This document shows positions 45,301 through 53,842 of a DNA stretch of 64,000 nt, in pieces. How positions within the stretch are numbered: position 1 is the stretch's first letter; each line of letters starts with the position of its first letter. Source of the DNA: Pedobacter sp. Leaf41 (GTDB lineage: Bacteria; Bacteroidota; Bacteroidia; Sphingobacteriales; Sphingobacteriaceae); NCBI RefSeq assembly GCF_001422545.1, contig NZ_LMLE01000006.1:600211-664210 (forward strand), read 5' to 3'. A program made the translations under genes and the position numbers. The notes below the pieces were generated by a model. It was not told where the DNA came from. It saw nothing but the letters and a program-made list of their open reading frames with translations, and searched no databases.

Positions 45301-45983
45301 ACTTTTTTATCAACCAACAGTATAATTCTTTATACGCTTACCGCTATGGCGGTATGACTAACGGTTACCCATACTTTTTAGATGAAAACGGAAATTCTAA
45401 CGTTACCTTCAATGCTGCAGGAGTACCCACAGCAGTAAAAGATATCACAAATACAAGCGCTATTGTAAACATGGGATCTTTAACTCCATTATATTCAGGA
45501 TCATTTAGCCAAAGAGTTAGCTATAAAAGCTTTGAATTAAGCGCAATGTTGGTTTTCTCGGGTGGTAATAAATTAAGAAAAGACGTAACCGATTTATCAT
45601 CGAATACTGTTTACGATCAGGATATTACTCAAAGATGGACAGCTAATACGATTAGCGAATTACCACGTTTATATGTCGATTATGCCAACTCAGCATTAAA
45701 TTATGCTTCCACATTGAGTTCATTATGGAAATATTCCGACGTTCAGATATTAGATGCTTCATACATTAAGTTGCGTAACATCATACTATCTTACAATTTA
45801 CCTCAGCAAGTTAGCCGTTTAATTCACGTCAGTAATGTTCGTTTATCAGGTCAGGTTAACAACTTATGGTATTGGAGTGCGGCTGGCGACGATATTGATC
45901 CCGAAACCTATTCTGCAAATTCAGGCACCAGATCATTGCAAATACCTAAAACATTCATTTTTGGTCTTAACGTAACTTTTTAA
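42381..45983 (+). CDS. STN-bearing SusC/RagA-type TonB-dependent transporter
   Basis: The 1200-residue protein has a signal sequence (ends LNVSAQ) and an STN signalling domain (about 42-112: FVKAPLNTVISEISTKTSYE). Next come a CarboxypepD_reg-like domain (about 118-190: VHGMVTDSIGGPLPGASVKI), the TonB plug (about 210-320: PLIVVDGLPSE, IYGSRSGNGVIVIATKGG) and a barrel ending FIFGLNVTF. The STN domain couples it to the FecR/sigma pair upstream. Its SusD partner starts 7 bp later. Operon context (a metalloprotease) suggests peptide or protein-derived substrates, but that is inference. Confidence 0.96.
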   Translation: MTNHYFRFVRSGCGYLLNWSAFLCIAMLVSLNVSAQTNQYNFVKAPLNTVISEISTKTSYEFVYDAELVKKAKPISLSLSTTSIRILMDAVVKGQDFAYEINNNKTIVLKAVAQNPEEYIVHGMVTDSIGGPLPGASVKIKGANKYTTTDGNGHFNIGLSNNYNNIDVNYIGYLSETKKIERSAAQNVVTIKLKSNASLLADVVVNGYQSLPKERQTGSFAVVDSATLNRQINPDLLAALEGKVAGLMYTKNPNGLNADQPVLRGVGTYSANVGTSPLIVVDGLPSELTLDQINPYDVESITVLKDGAAASIYGSRSGNGVIVIATKGGKAKGVNITLNADLFITGKPDIDKMHYASTSDLIDYETAVYNTERARFTTTESMFSGYGNVNNGTIKYYSPLYELYRQQATGAINTTQLNSTINQLKQNDYIKDYVDNVWQNEVRQRYNLSFNSGNGKSSNYLSLNYDASDERMKYNNSENFNIYNKSTFNLKKWLTATIGINASYNTSSSSNFDYTNYLIQPRYAQITDANGNLVYSDYVNLSDGFSSSGAVNAAVISTLKNNNNFKSFGFNLLESMQEGLTKNKAINLRTFANVKANIYKGLSYSMQFQYENRNADSESFHDKNSYRMRYAYNYLTSYNATTGIYTRNLPDGGRYYQINRKSNSYTFRNQLSYDNSFGKNQEHNIAAIAGVEMRQTLTPRTLETVRYGYDPVTLSSTTLNTAALSTAGVASYIGGTRTLSALATKQEQVKHRYLSAYSNMSYTFQGKYNLTGSIRVDQADLFGVDPQYKNRPLWSVGLGWNANREDFLKNVEWLNMLKLRATYGINGNVDQNSSPYLTATLRNDVLFPSLQYTNISALPNPKLRWEKVASTNFGIDFSTLSNRLRGSIDLYNKYSSDLLVSTELDPTVGAISRVLNNGALRNRGIELNLTGDWYKANDLAFSSQFVIGFNKNKVMEVNTAAQNAYSYIGAPTNYFFINQQYNSLYAYRYGGMTNGYPYFLDENGNSNVTFNAAGVPTAVKDITNTSAIVNMGSLTPLYSGSFSQRVSYKSFELSAMLVFSGGNKLRKDVTDLSSNTVYDQDITQRWTANTISELPRLYVDYANSALNYASTLSSLWKYSDVQILDASYIKLRNIILSYNLPQQVSRLIHVSNVRLSGQVNNLWYWSAAGDDIDPETYSANSGTRSLQIPKTFIFGLNVTF

Positions 45984-45990
45984 TTAAAAG

Positions 45991-47415
45991 ATGAAAAAAT
46001 ATACTTACATCATAGTAATCTTATTAGTAGTTCTAGTATCAGGTTGCAAAAAATATACTGATATCATTCCGACAGGTTCCATAGTTGTAGAAACTGCTGA
46101 AGATTATTATAAACTGGTTTCGCTACCTAATAGAGCCTATCCAATTAATAACTTTCAATACCTGGTTGATGATCAATGGATTCGTGAATCTTATGTGATT
46201 GGCCAGAAAAAAAGTATTGACATTATTAATTTTACCTTTGATGATAGTGATGCCCGTACTAATTTGTTATCAGGGTCATCCTTCTATAATCAAACCTACT
46301 CTTACATTAATAGATGGAACACAATTATATCACTTGTAGATGGAAGTAAAGGTGAAGATAATATCAAGCAGTTAGCTAAAGCTGAAGCTAAAATTTACAG
46401 GGCCTTTGATCATTTTATGTTAGTGAATGTTTATGCGAAAGCATATGATCCGGCTACTGCTGCTACCGATGGTGGAATTTGCATTATGGATAAATATGAT
46501 CTTGAAGCAAAACCAATAAAGTCTACAGTTGCTCAGGTATATGATTTTATTCAAAAAGACATCGAAGATGCACTTCCTTATCTTCAAAAAGTAACTGTTG
46601 ATCCATATCATCCTTCTTTAGCATTTGCTTATGGTTTAAAAGCTAAAATTCATTTATTCAAACATGAGTTTTCTCTGGCTAAAGAAGCTGCCCAGAAATC
46701 ATTAAGTTATAATAATACTATATATGATCTAGTAGCATATAGCAAATTGGGTGGGCCCAGTATGCTTCCGGTTTTAGCAGGAGAAAATCAAGAGGTGTTG
46801 AGCTTTATGTATATGACGGGATATACAGAAATGAGCTTTGCATATACATGTATTCTTAGTCCAGAGCTGGTTAAGCTTTTTGGAACAAATGACGCAAGAT
46901 TTAATCTGTTTATGAATACCTCAAGCACCAGTTTACTTGATGCAGGTGCTGGAACTGCTTATTTCAGTGTTAATTATACAAAATTCTTTTATCCAACTGT
47001 TGGTATGAAAACCACTGAGGTGTACTTAATGTTAGCCGAGTGTTATGCGCGGGAAGGTAGTCTTTCAGAAGCTATAGCTATAATTAATCAATTAAGAGCT
47101 AAGCGCATTTTAAGTGGTACAATCGCCCTTCCGATTCCAAAGACTATAAAAGAAACTATGAACATCATTATTGAAGAAAGAAGGAAAGAATTGCTTCTTG
47201 GATTTCACCGCTTTTTCGATTTAAAAAGGTTAAACAATGAGGCTGACTATGCTAAGACAGTTACACATACTTTTCCAATTGTAAATAAAACTGTTCCTCA
47301 GGTTACATATTCACTGAGCCCTAATTCAAGATTATATATCATTCCATTCCCATCGGGAGCAATGAAACTTAACCCCAATTTAAGATTAAACACCAACGAA
47401 ACCCTTCCGTTTTAA
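45991..47415 (+). CDS. SusD/RagB-type lipoprotein
   Basis: The 474-residue SusD-family lipoprotein has a lipobox VSGC (Cys19), the usual KKYTDIIPTGSIV start, TPR-like helices (AKAEAKIYRAFDHFMLVNVYA) and the C-terminal EVYLMLAECYAREGSLSEAI and IIEERRKELLLGFHRFFDLKRL blocks. It would bind substrate at the cell surface over the SusC barrel. It is 7 bp from susC and one base before the metalloprotease gene. Confidence 0.95.
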   Translation: MKKYTYIIVILLVVLVSGCKKYTDIIPTGSIVVETAEDYYKLVSLPNRAYPINNFQYLVDDQWIRESYVIGQKKSIDIINFTFDDSDARTNLLSGSSFYNQTYSYINRWNTIISLVDGSKGEDNIKQLAKAEAKIYRAFDHFMLVNVYAKAYDPATAATDGGICIMDKYDLEAKPIKSTVAQVYDFIQKDIEDALPYLQKVTVDPYHPSLAFAYGLKAKIHLFKHEFSLAKEAAQKSLSYNNTIYDLVAYSKLGGPSMLPVLAGENQEVLSFMYMTGYTEMSFAYTCILSPELVKLFGTNDARFNLFMNTSSTSLLDAGAGTAYFSVNYTKFFYPTVGMKTTEVYLMLAECYAREGSLSEAIAIINQLRAKRILSGTIALPIPKTIKETMNIIIEERRKELLLGFHRFFDLKRLNNEADYAKTVTHTFPIVNKTVPQVTYSLSPNSRLYIIPFPSGAMKLNPNLRLNTNETLPF

Positions 47416-47416
47416 G

Positions 47417-49864
47417 ATGAATTTTAAACAAATTTTACTTCCGATTTCATTTGCGCTCTCCTTAACAGCATTTGGTCAAAAACCGGTTGCAAAACCCGAT
47501 AGTACGGTTAAAAAAGCTCCTGTTGAATACAGCAAAATTATCCCTGCCAGTGCTATTGGGCAAGATGGACTTTTCAATGTTCGTCAGGTTGATCAAAAAT
47601 GGTTTTTTGAAATTCCTGATACTTTGCTCGGTAGATATTTGCTTGCCGTGACCCGATATGTGACCACTCCTCAAGGTTTTGGGAGTTTCGGTGGTGAAAA
47701 AGTGAACGAACAAACATTATATTTTCAAAAAGGGAATAGCAATAACTTGTTTCTTAAAGGTGTTGTATATCGCCAGGAAGCTAAAAGCCTCGATGGACCT
47801 ATCTTCCAAGCGATGATGCAATCGCAGGAAAGCCCGATTGTGGCCAGTTTCGATATAAAAGCTAAGAATCCTGTTACGGGGAATTATGTAATCGATGTAA
47901 CCGATTTTTTTAAGAAAGACGTGGCCGTGGTTTCTATTTCTGCAGATGAAAAATCAACGAAAAAGTTAAATAGTTTAGCCGACGATCGTTCTTTTATTGA
48001 GAAGATATCCTGCTATCCGATTAACACCGAAATTAAAACCACCAAAACATATGCAAGTGCTGGTTTGGGAATCCCCGCTGGAGCCTTAACCGGCGCCGTG
48101 ACATTGCGTTTAAATACCTCCTTTATCCTTTTGCCTAAAGTGCCGATGCGTAAGCGTATTGCTGATGAGCGGGTTGGATATTTCAATAACAAATACATCC
48201 TTTTTGATGATGATTATCAACGTACGCAAACCAAATATTTGGTGCAACGCTATCGCTTAGAACCGAAGCAGGAAGATATTGCAAAGTACAAAAAGGGCAT
48301 TTTGGTTGAGCCAAAAAAACCTATTGTGTATTATATAGATCCGGCTACGCCAAAAAAATGGCGTCCTTATTTAATCCAGGGGATAAACGATTGGCAAAAA
48401 GCATTTGAACAGGCGGGTTTTAAAAATGCCATCATTGGTAAAGAATGGCCTGTTGCAGACACGACGATGAGTTTAGAGGATGCCCGCTTTTCGGTGATCA
48501 GATATTACGCATCGGAAACGCCGAATGCCTATGGTCCCCGAATTAGCGACCCCCGCAGTGGTGAAATTATGGAAAGCCATGTGGGTTGGTATCACAATGT
48601 GATGAAACTGGTGCACAACTGGTATATGATTCAGGCTGGTCCGCTAGATAAAAGAGCTCAAAAAATGCAGTTTGATGATGAATTGATGGGGCAGTTGATC
48701 CGCTTTGTTTCCTCACACGAGCTTGGGCATACGCTTGGATTAAGGCATAACATGGGTGCAAGCAGCCAAACTCCGGTAGAAAAACTTCGTGATAAGCGTT
48801 GGGTTGAAAAGAATGGACATACGGTTTCGATCATGGATTATGCCCGCTTCAATTATGTGGCGCAGCCTGAAGACAATATTTCTCCAAAAGGTATTTATGC
48901 CCGGATTGGTGCCTACGATAAATGGGCAATAAACTGGGGTTACCGGTATTTTGATGGTCAGAAAGATGAATATGCAGAGGAAAAGTTGTTGGATAAGATG
49001 ACCACCGATACCCTCACCAATAACCCAAGATTATGGTTCGGAGGTGAAGGTAAAGATGAAGACCCACGTAGCCAATCGGAAGATTTAGGTGACGATGCCA
49101 TTGTTGCCAGCGACTACGGAATCAAGAATTTGAAGAGGGTAGTGGCAAATCTGAAACAATGGACATACGAGCCTGGAGATCAGTATAATAATCTGGCCGA
49201 ACTTCACAAGGAAGTTGTTAAGCAATACAGTCGTTATTTGTACCATGTAATGAAAAACATTGGCAATCGCTACGTAACTACCCGAAGTGTAGATGAAAAA
49301 GGAGTGGTTTACAGTGAGGTTCCTAAAAAGAAAGTGAAAAGCGTGGTGAGTTATGTTGGTCGCCAGGTTTTTGAGGCACCACTTTGGATGTACCCGGCTG
49401 ATCTGGCTAAATACATCGATTTAAAGCCGATGGAACAAATTTCCGATCAGCAATCGCAGATGTTAAATATGTTTCTTAGTCCAGGGATGCTCTATAACCT
49501 AAGTCAAAAAGCGTTAACCTCTGCTGATCCATATCCCGTAAGCGAATTTCTGGATGATTTAATGGTAACAGTTTGGAAAAAACCTTCACTTGATGTTCAG
49601 CAGGATACCTACTTAAGGAATTTACAACGTTCGTATGTAGAAAAAGTAGGTATGGTCATCAACCCAAAAGATGTTGCAGATGGTAAGATGATGAGTGGTG
49701 CCCAGCGGAGCGATGTTCGGCTGGAAGCATTGGCGCACATTAAAGCCATCAGAAGAAAGGTAGAAGAAATCATCCCTCAAACAACGGGCATAAATAACCT
49801 TCATTTGCAGGATATGCGCATCGAAATCGATAAAATAATTAAAAAGACAACCATAAATCCATAA
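47417..49864 (+). CDS. Secreted zinc metalloprotease (DUF5117/DUF5118 type)
   Basis: The 815-residue protein has a signal peptide (ends LTAFGQ) and a beta-rich N-terminal region (DUF5118/DUF5117-like, about 45-300). The zinc-binding motif HELGHTLGLRHN at about residue 433 belongs to the metzincin group (HExxHxxGxxH). A Met-turn candidate follows (VSIMDYARFNY, about 475). Most relatives in Bacteroidota lie beside SusCD genes, as here, one base after susD. It would degrade protein outside the cell or in the periplasm. The C-terminal 300 residues form a helical domain of unknown role. Confidence 0.92.
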   Translation: MNFKQILLPISFALSLTAFGQKPVAKPDSTVKKAPVEYSKIIPASAIGQDGLFNVRQVDQKWFFEIPDTLLGRYLLAVTRYVTTPQGFGSFGGEKVNEQTLYFQKGNSNNLFLKGVVYRQEAKSLDGPIFQAMMQSQESPIVASFDIKAKNPVTGNYVIDVTDFFKKDVAVVSISADEKSTKKLNSLADDRSFIEKISCYPINTEIKTTKTYASAGLGIPAGALTGAVTLRLNTSFILLPKVPMRKRIADERVGYFNNKYILFDDDYQRTQTKYLVQRYRLEPKQEDIAKYKKGILVEPKKPIVYYIDPATPKKWRPYLIQGINDWQKAFEQAGFKNAIIGKEWPVADTTMSLEDARFSVIRYYASETPNAYGPRISDPRSGEIMESHVGWYHNVMKLVHNWYMIQAGPLDKRAQKMQFDDELMGQLIRFVSSHELGHTLGLRHNMGASSQTPVEKLRDKRWVEKNGHTVSIMDYARFNYVAQPEDNISPKGIYARIGAYDKWAINWGYRYFDGQKDEYAEEKLLDKMTTDTLTNNPRLWFGGEGKDEDPRSQSEDLGDDAIVASDYGIKNLKRVVANLKQWTYEPGDQYNNLAELHKEVVKQYSRYLYHVMKNIGNRYVTTRSVDEKGVVYSEVPKKKVKSVVSYVGRQVFEAPLWMYPADLAKYIDLKPMEQISDQQSQMLNMFLSPGMLYNLSQKALTSADPYPVSEFLDDLMVTVWKKPSLDVQQDTYLRNLQRSYVEKVGMVINPKDVADGKMMSGAQRSDVRLEALAHIKAIRRKVEEIIPQTTGINNLHLQDMRIEIDKIIKKTTINP

Positions 49865-49865
49865 C

Positions 49866-50402
49866 ATGAAAAAATACATTTTAACAGGTTTGCTTTCTAT
49901 TGCTGCCTTTAGCTTTTCGGCAACTGCCCAGGTAAAAACATCAGCACAAGAAGTAGCTACTCCAGAACTGGCAGAAAAAAGGGAATTACTTAAAAAAGAA
50001 GTAATCGCAAATTATTTAGGGATGAAAAATAGCCTTGTGCTTTCTGATGAGAAAAAAACAGCTGCCTATGCCAAAGAATTCTCTAATTCGCTTACGCTTT
50101 TTAAGTTTAAAAAACTAACGCTAGAGGAGATGAACACTGCAACAGTTGCCAGAAAAAGCATTAAAGCACTTGCAGATAGCATCACCGTCGCCCCATCTAT
50201 CAACGAACAGAGAAAGCTAATGGAAAAATTGTCGACTCAATTTTGGGCAAATATCGAAAAGTATAAACCAGCAAACACTGCTCTTTATCAGCAAAGATGC
50301 CCTATGATGGGAACAACCTGGGTGAGTGATGAAAAGAAAATCGCAAATCCTTATTACCCTAAAAATATGCTGACTTGTGGAGAGGTGATTGCGGAGAAAT
50401 AA
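49866..50402 (+). CDS. Secreted DUF3347-domain protein
   Basis: The 178-residue protein has a signal peptide (ends FSATAQ), a helical middle part (ELLKKEVIANYLGMKNSLV), and the DUF3347 end: YQQRCPMMGTTWVSDEKKI and IANPYYPKNMLTCGEV. The same C-terminal block, with its two Cys and nearby Met residues, is found at the end of CusB-type copper efflux adaptors. A metal-binding role is therefore plausible. It starts one base after the metalloprotease stop and is the last gene of the operon, before a terminator at 50437. Confidence 0.88.
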   Translation: MKKYILTGLLSIAAFSFSATAQVKTSAQEVATPELAEKRELLKKEVIANYLGMKNSLVLSDEKKTAAYAKEFSNSLTLFKFKKLTLEEMNTATVARKSIKALADSITVAPSINEQRKLMEKLSTQFWANIEKYKPANTALYQQRCPMMGTTWVSDEKKIANPYYPKNMLTCGEVIAEK

Positions 50403-50436
50403 CAGAAAGATTTTAAATAATAGTTAATGATAGACT

Positions 50437-50470
50437 GCTGCAGAATAACGGATGTTTTCTGCAGCTTTTT
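50437..50470 (+). terminator. Terminator of the SusCD-metalloprotease operon
   Basis: GCTGCAGAA (50437-50445) pairs perfectly with TTCTGCAGC (50457-50465) and is followed by five T. Confidence 0.9.
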
Positions 50471-50530
50471 AGTTTTCGGATTTCCTCTTCATATTGTTAC
50501 CAATCGTGGAATTTGTTGTTGCACCTGATT

Positions 50531-50550
50531 GATAGTTTAAACTATCTTTG
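50531..50550 (+). promoter_or_regulatory. Palindromic operator overlapping the -7 box of the D-lactate-type dehydrogenase gene
   Basis: GATAGTTTAAACTATC (50531-50546) is a perfect 16-bp palindrome. Its last four bases lie inside TATCTTTG (50543-50550), an exact TAnnTTTG box. A TTG at 50519-50521 stands 21 bases upstream. A dimer bound there would block polymerase, which is the usual site of a GntR/FadR-type repressor. The leader to ATG 50578 is about 20 bases. Confidence 0.65.
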
Positions 50551-50577
50551 TTTTAGAAAGACTATTGCGAATTAAAG

Positions 50578-53403
50578 ATGAACGAGATTGGAAAATTGCT
50601 TAGCAAAATAATTGCTGAAGACCGAATCAAAACCAGGTTAATCGATCTGGTTTCATATGCCTCAGATGCCGGATTTTATTACTTGAGACCAAAAGCAGTT
50701 GTTCAGCCTATTTCTATAGATGAAGTGGTCGCTTTGTTCGGATTTTCCCATCAGCATAACGTTCCGATTACTTTTCGTGCTGCGGGTACAAGTTTATCAG
50801 GTCAGTCGGTTTCTGATGGTATTCTGGTCGATTTAAGCCAATACTGGAATCTGGTTCGGGTAGAAAACAGTGGTGAGCAAGTTCGTGTGTATCCAGGCGT
50901 TACAGGCGCTGTCGTCAACTCAGAGTTAAAAAAATACTCTAAAAAAATTGGGCCAGATCCGGCCAGTATTAACTCCGCCATGATGGGTGGAATACTCTCT
51001 AACAATGCAAGCGGAATGTGCTGCGGCGTGAGCAAAAATTCTTACCACACCATTAAGTACATCAACTTTGTTTTACCGAATGGTAAGCGATACTCAACGG
51101 AGCAGAAGGATGATTATGTTCGTTTTGAAAACGAGTGTAAAGACATCTGCTCAGGAATCCTGACGTTAAAAGAGCAAATCACATCTGATGAGGAAATTTT
51201 CAACCTCATTAGAAACAAGTATAAAACTAAAAATACGGTGGGTTATTCGGTAAATGCCTTTATCGATTATGCTCATCCGCTGGATATTCTTGCCCATATT
51301 TTGATTGGAGCGGAAGGTACGCTAGGATTTATTGCTGAAGCAGTACTTAATACGGTACCGGATTATCCTTTGAAAACCACAGCTTTACTGTATTTTCCGA
51401 ATATTTATGCCGCTTGTAATGCAATTGTTCCATTAACGCATTCTGGAGCAGAAGCTGTGGAGCTGATGGATCGGGCATCACTCCGCTCTGTTGAAGATAT
51501 TAAAGGTGTTCCCGCAATTCTCAAGTCGTTACCAGAGGAGGCTGCAGCACTTTTGGTCGAGTATCAGGATCATACGCAAGCTGCTATTGATTTTAAATTA
51601 GCACAATTTCTTGCTGTTGCTGATGCGCTTGAACTTATGCTGGCACCAGAGTTTACTAACGATCCTATTGAGCAGGCATTTTTATGGAAGATCAGGAAAG
51701 GGATGTTCCCCTCTGTTGGTTCTGTTAGGGCCAGCGGTACAACCGTAATTCTGGAAGATATTGCTGTGCCTGTAGCTGAATTAGGAAATGCTATTTTAGA
51801 CCTGCAAGCGCTGTTTAGTAAGTATGAGTATAGCAATGCGATTATTTTCGGCCATGCTAAAGATGGAAATATCCATTTTGTAGTAACGCAGGCATTTGAT
51901 ACTGCAACTGAAATTGACCGTTACAATCGTTTTCTACATGAAGTAGTTACACTGGTAACTGAAAAATATAGAGGCGCCCTTAAGGCAGAACATGGAACGG
52001 GAAGGAATATGGCGCCATTTGTTGCAACTGAGTGGGGTGAGGGAATTTACGAAGTAATGAAGGCGTTGAAACAACTTATTGATCCACAGAATCTGCTAAA
52101 CCCTGGAGTAATCATTAATGAAGATAAACATGCTCATATCAAAAACTTAAAAGATCTACCTAAAGTTGAAGAGGAGGTTGATAAGTGTATGGAATGTGGC
52201 TTTTGCGAATACAAATGTCCGAGCAGAAATATTACCTTAACTCCTCGACGACGGATCGTAGTGAGACGTGAGTTACTTAAGCTAAAGCGAAATAACGATA
52301 ACGCTACTTACAAGGAGCTTCTTAAGGAGTATGAATATGACGGACTGGAAACCTGTGCCGTTGATGGCCTTTGTGCAACGGCTTGTCCGGTTGATATCAA
52401 TACCGGCTCGTTAGTGAAGCGTTTGAGAAGAGAAAGCCATAGCAAATTTGCTAACGGGTTGGCCTTGATGGTTGCCAAAAATTTTAAGCCGGTAACTTCT
52501 ATTGTTAAATTCGGCATTGAAGTTGCCTCCGGGATGAATTCTGTATTTGGTGCAAACGCCATGACTAACTTAACCAAGGGCGCCAGAAAGATAATTTCTG
52601 GAGTGCCGCTTTGGTCGAACCAAATAAAACCAACCCATTCAAAAGGCAACAGCATACCAAAATCAATTGTTAGTGATGCCCCAACTGTAGTTTATTACCC
52701 AACCTGCATCAGCAGGACTATGGGTGGAGCCGTAACGGATCAAAAAAACATCATCGAAACATTTCTTCAAGTTTCCGAAAAACTAAATATCAACTTCCAT
52801 ATTCCTCAAAATATTCAGAACACATGTTGCGGACAAATCTTCTCTTCAAAAGGTTTTAATGATGCATTCAAACATACTGTAAATGATGCTGTTAACAAAT
52901 TATGGGAGTGGAGTGAGGGTGGTAAGAATCCAATTGTGCTAGACATTACTTCGTGTACTTACACGCTTCAAGAATGTCACCCTTCCTTAACTGAGGATAG
53001 CAAGGTTAAATATGATGCTTTAACCATAATTGATAGTGTAGACTATATTTTGGATTATTTATTGCCAAGGGCAAATGTGGTACGTAAGAAAAATAAGATT
53101 GCGCTTCACCCGGTCTGTTCCTTGCAAAAAATGGGTTTAGAAGGCAAATTCATAAAGATTGCTCAGCAACTGGCCAATGAAGTGCTGCTACCTGTTCATT
53201 CGGGTTGTTGTGGAATGGCCGGCGATCGTGGGTTTCTTTTTCCTGAACTTACAGCTTCTGCTACACTACCTGAGGCAACAGAAGTAAAAAAAGATAACTA
53301 TGAAGGCTATTATTCATCAGGTAAAACCTGCGAAATAGCAATGTCTGAGGCGGTCGGGAAAAATTATGAATCTATTATCTACCTGTTGGCAGATTGTATT
53401 TAA
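50578..53403 (+). CDS. FAD-linked oxidase fused to Fe-S/CCG domains, probable D-lactate or 2-hydroxyacid dehydrogenase
   Basis: The 941-residue protein combines an FAD-binding PCMH domain (about 40-220: RAAGTSLSGQSVSDGILVDL, GPDPASINSAMMGGILSNN) with a FAD-oxidase C domain (about 260-510: GHAKDGNIHFV, KAEHGTGRNMAPFV). Two 4Fe-4S motifs follow (CMECGFCEYKCPS at about 534, and CAVDGLCATACPV), then two CCG half-domains (YYPTCISRTMGG, NTCCGQ, HSGCCGMAGDRGF). This is the layout of membrane-associated D-lactate/2-hydroxyglutarate dehydrogenases that pass electrons to quinone. It is monocistronic, with a palindromic operator over its promoter. D-lactate is the most likely substrate. Confidence 0.9.
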   Translation: MNEIGKLLSKIIAEDRIKTRLIDLVSYASDAGFYYLRPKAVVQPISIDEVVALFGFSHQHNVPITFRAAGTSLSGQSVSDGILVDLSQYWNLVRVENSGEQVRVYPGVTGAVVNSELKKYSKKIGPDPASINSAMMGGILSNNASGMCCGVSKNSYHTIKYINFVLPNGKRYSTEQKDDYVRFENECKDICSGILTLKEQITSDEEIFNLIRNKYKTKNTVGYSVNAFIDYAHPLDILAHILIGAEGTLGFIAEAVLNTVPDYPLKTTALLYFPNIYAACNAIVPLTHSGAEAVELMDRASLRSVEDIKGVPAILKSLPEEAAALLVEYQDHTQAAIDFKLAQFLAVADALELMLAPEFTNDPIEQAFLWKIRKGMFPSVGSVRASGTTVILEDIAVPVAELGNAILDLQALFSKYEYSNAIIFGHAKDGNIHFVVTQAFDTATEIDRYNRFLHEVVTLVTEKYRGALKAEHGTGRNMAPFVATEWGEGIYEVMKALKQLIDPQNLLNPGVIINEDKHAHIKNLKDLPKVEEEVDKCMECGFCEYKCPSRNITLTPRRRIVVRRELLKLKRNNDNATYKELLKEYEYDGLETCAVDGLCATACPVDINTGSLVKRLRRESHSKFANGLALMVAKNFKPVTSIVKFGIEVASGMNSVFGANAMTNLTKGARKIISGVPLWSNQIKPTHSKGNSIPKSIVSDAPTVVYYPTCISRTMGGAVTDQKNIIETFLQVSEKLNINFHIPQNIQNTCCGQIFSSKGFNDAFKHTVNDAVNKLWEWSEGGKNPIVLDITSCTYTLQECHPSLTEDSKVKYDALTIIDSVDYILDYLLPRANVVRKKNKIALHPVCSLQKMGLEGKFIKIAQQLANEVLLPVHSGCCGMAGDRGFLFPELTASATLPEATEVKKDNYEGYYSSGKTCEIAMSEAVGKNYESIIYLLADCI

Positions 53404-53503
53404 CTTTTTCTATTGCTTTAAATACTTTATTATTCATCGGTTTTTTGCTATCTGAAGATAAAATTAAGCGTACTTAATTTCTTATATGGGTAGTAATACC
53501 CTT

Positions 53504-53533
53504 TTTGAAATCATCCTATTCCCTTTAAATTTG
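53504..53533 (+). promoter_or_regulatory. Promoter of a candidate small RNA
   Basis: TTTG (53504-53507), 18 bases, then TAAATTTG (53526-53533): a full match to the Bacteroidota consensus, in a gene-free region. The predicted start near 53540 leads into a short segment that ends in a strong terminator. Confidence 0.65.
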
Positions 53534-53539
53534 TACTGT

Positions 53540-53612
53540 AGATTAAATCATCGGGACGATTTATCACTAGAGAGGAGCAGCAGATAGTACAACACTATCT
53601 GCTTTTTTTTTG
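53540..53612 (+). ncRNA. Candidate small RNA of about 73 nt
   Basis: Between a consensus promoter and a 10-bp terminator hairpin, the only transcript possible is about 73 nt long and has no useful ORF. It has two hairpins: TAAATC/GATTTA (53544-53549 with 53558-53563, loop ATCGGGAC), then a purine-rich single-stranded stretch (ACTAGAGAGGAG), then the terminator stem. That layout is typical of an antisense-acting sRNA. Neither flanking gene start is close enough for it to be a leader. Expression is not shown. Confidence 0.5.
53579..53612 (+). terminator. Strong terminator of the candidate small RNA
   Basis: AGCAGATAGT (53579-53588) pairs perfectly with ACTATCTGCT (53594-53603), loop ACAAC, followed by a run of T. 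It lies 176 bp after the dehydrogenase stop and 230 bp before the next gene. Confidence 0.9.
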
Positions 53613-53805
53613 CTTTCCTAGCCTAAGCGAGTGTTGTTTAAGTTTCCTGGCAAATTACTCAGATCGATCTCTAAACAATATATTTGACTTATTTACAATT
53701 TCAGGTCTATGCTTCAAGTCATTCTACACTTCTTTGAAGTACCGATATTTCATTATGGAAGTATTTCTTTCAAGCAATGTTTCGCTGATTAACGAATGGA
53801 TGAGC

Positions 53806-53813
53806 TATCTTTG
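53806..53813 (+). promoter_or_regulatory. -7 box (TATCTTTG) of the FUSC gene
   Basis: An exact TAnnTTTG box with a TTTC at 53780-53783 as a weak -33 element. The start site would be near 53820, leaving about 23 bases before the proposed TTG start codon. Confidence 0.55.
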
Positions 53814-53842
53814 CAGTACTAACAAAATCATTCATATTCATC

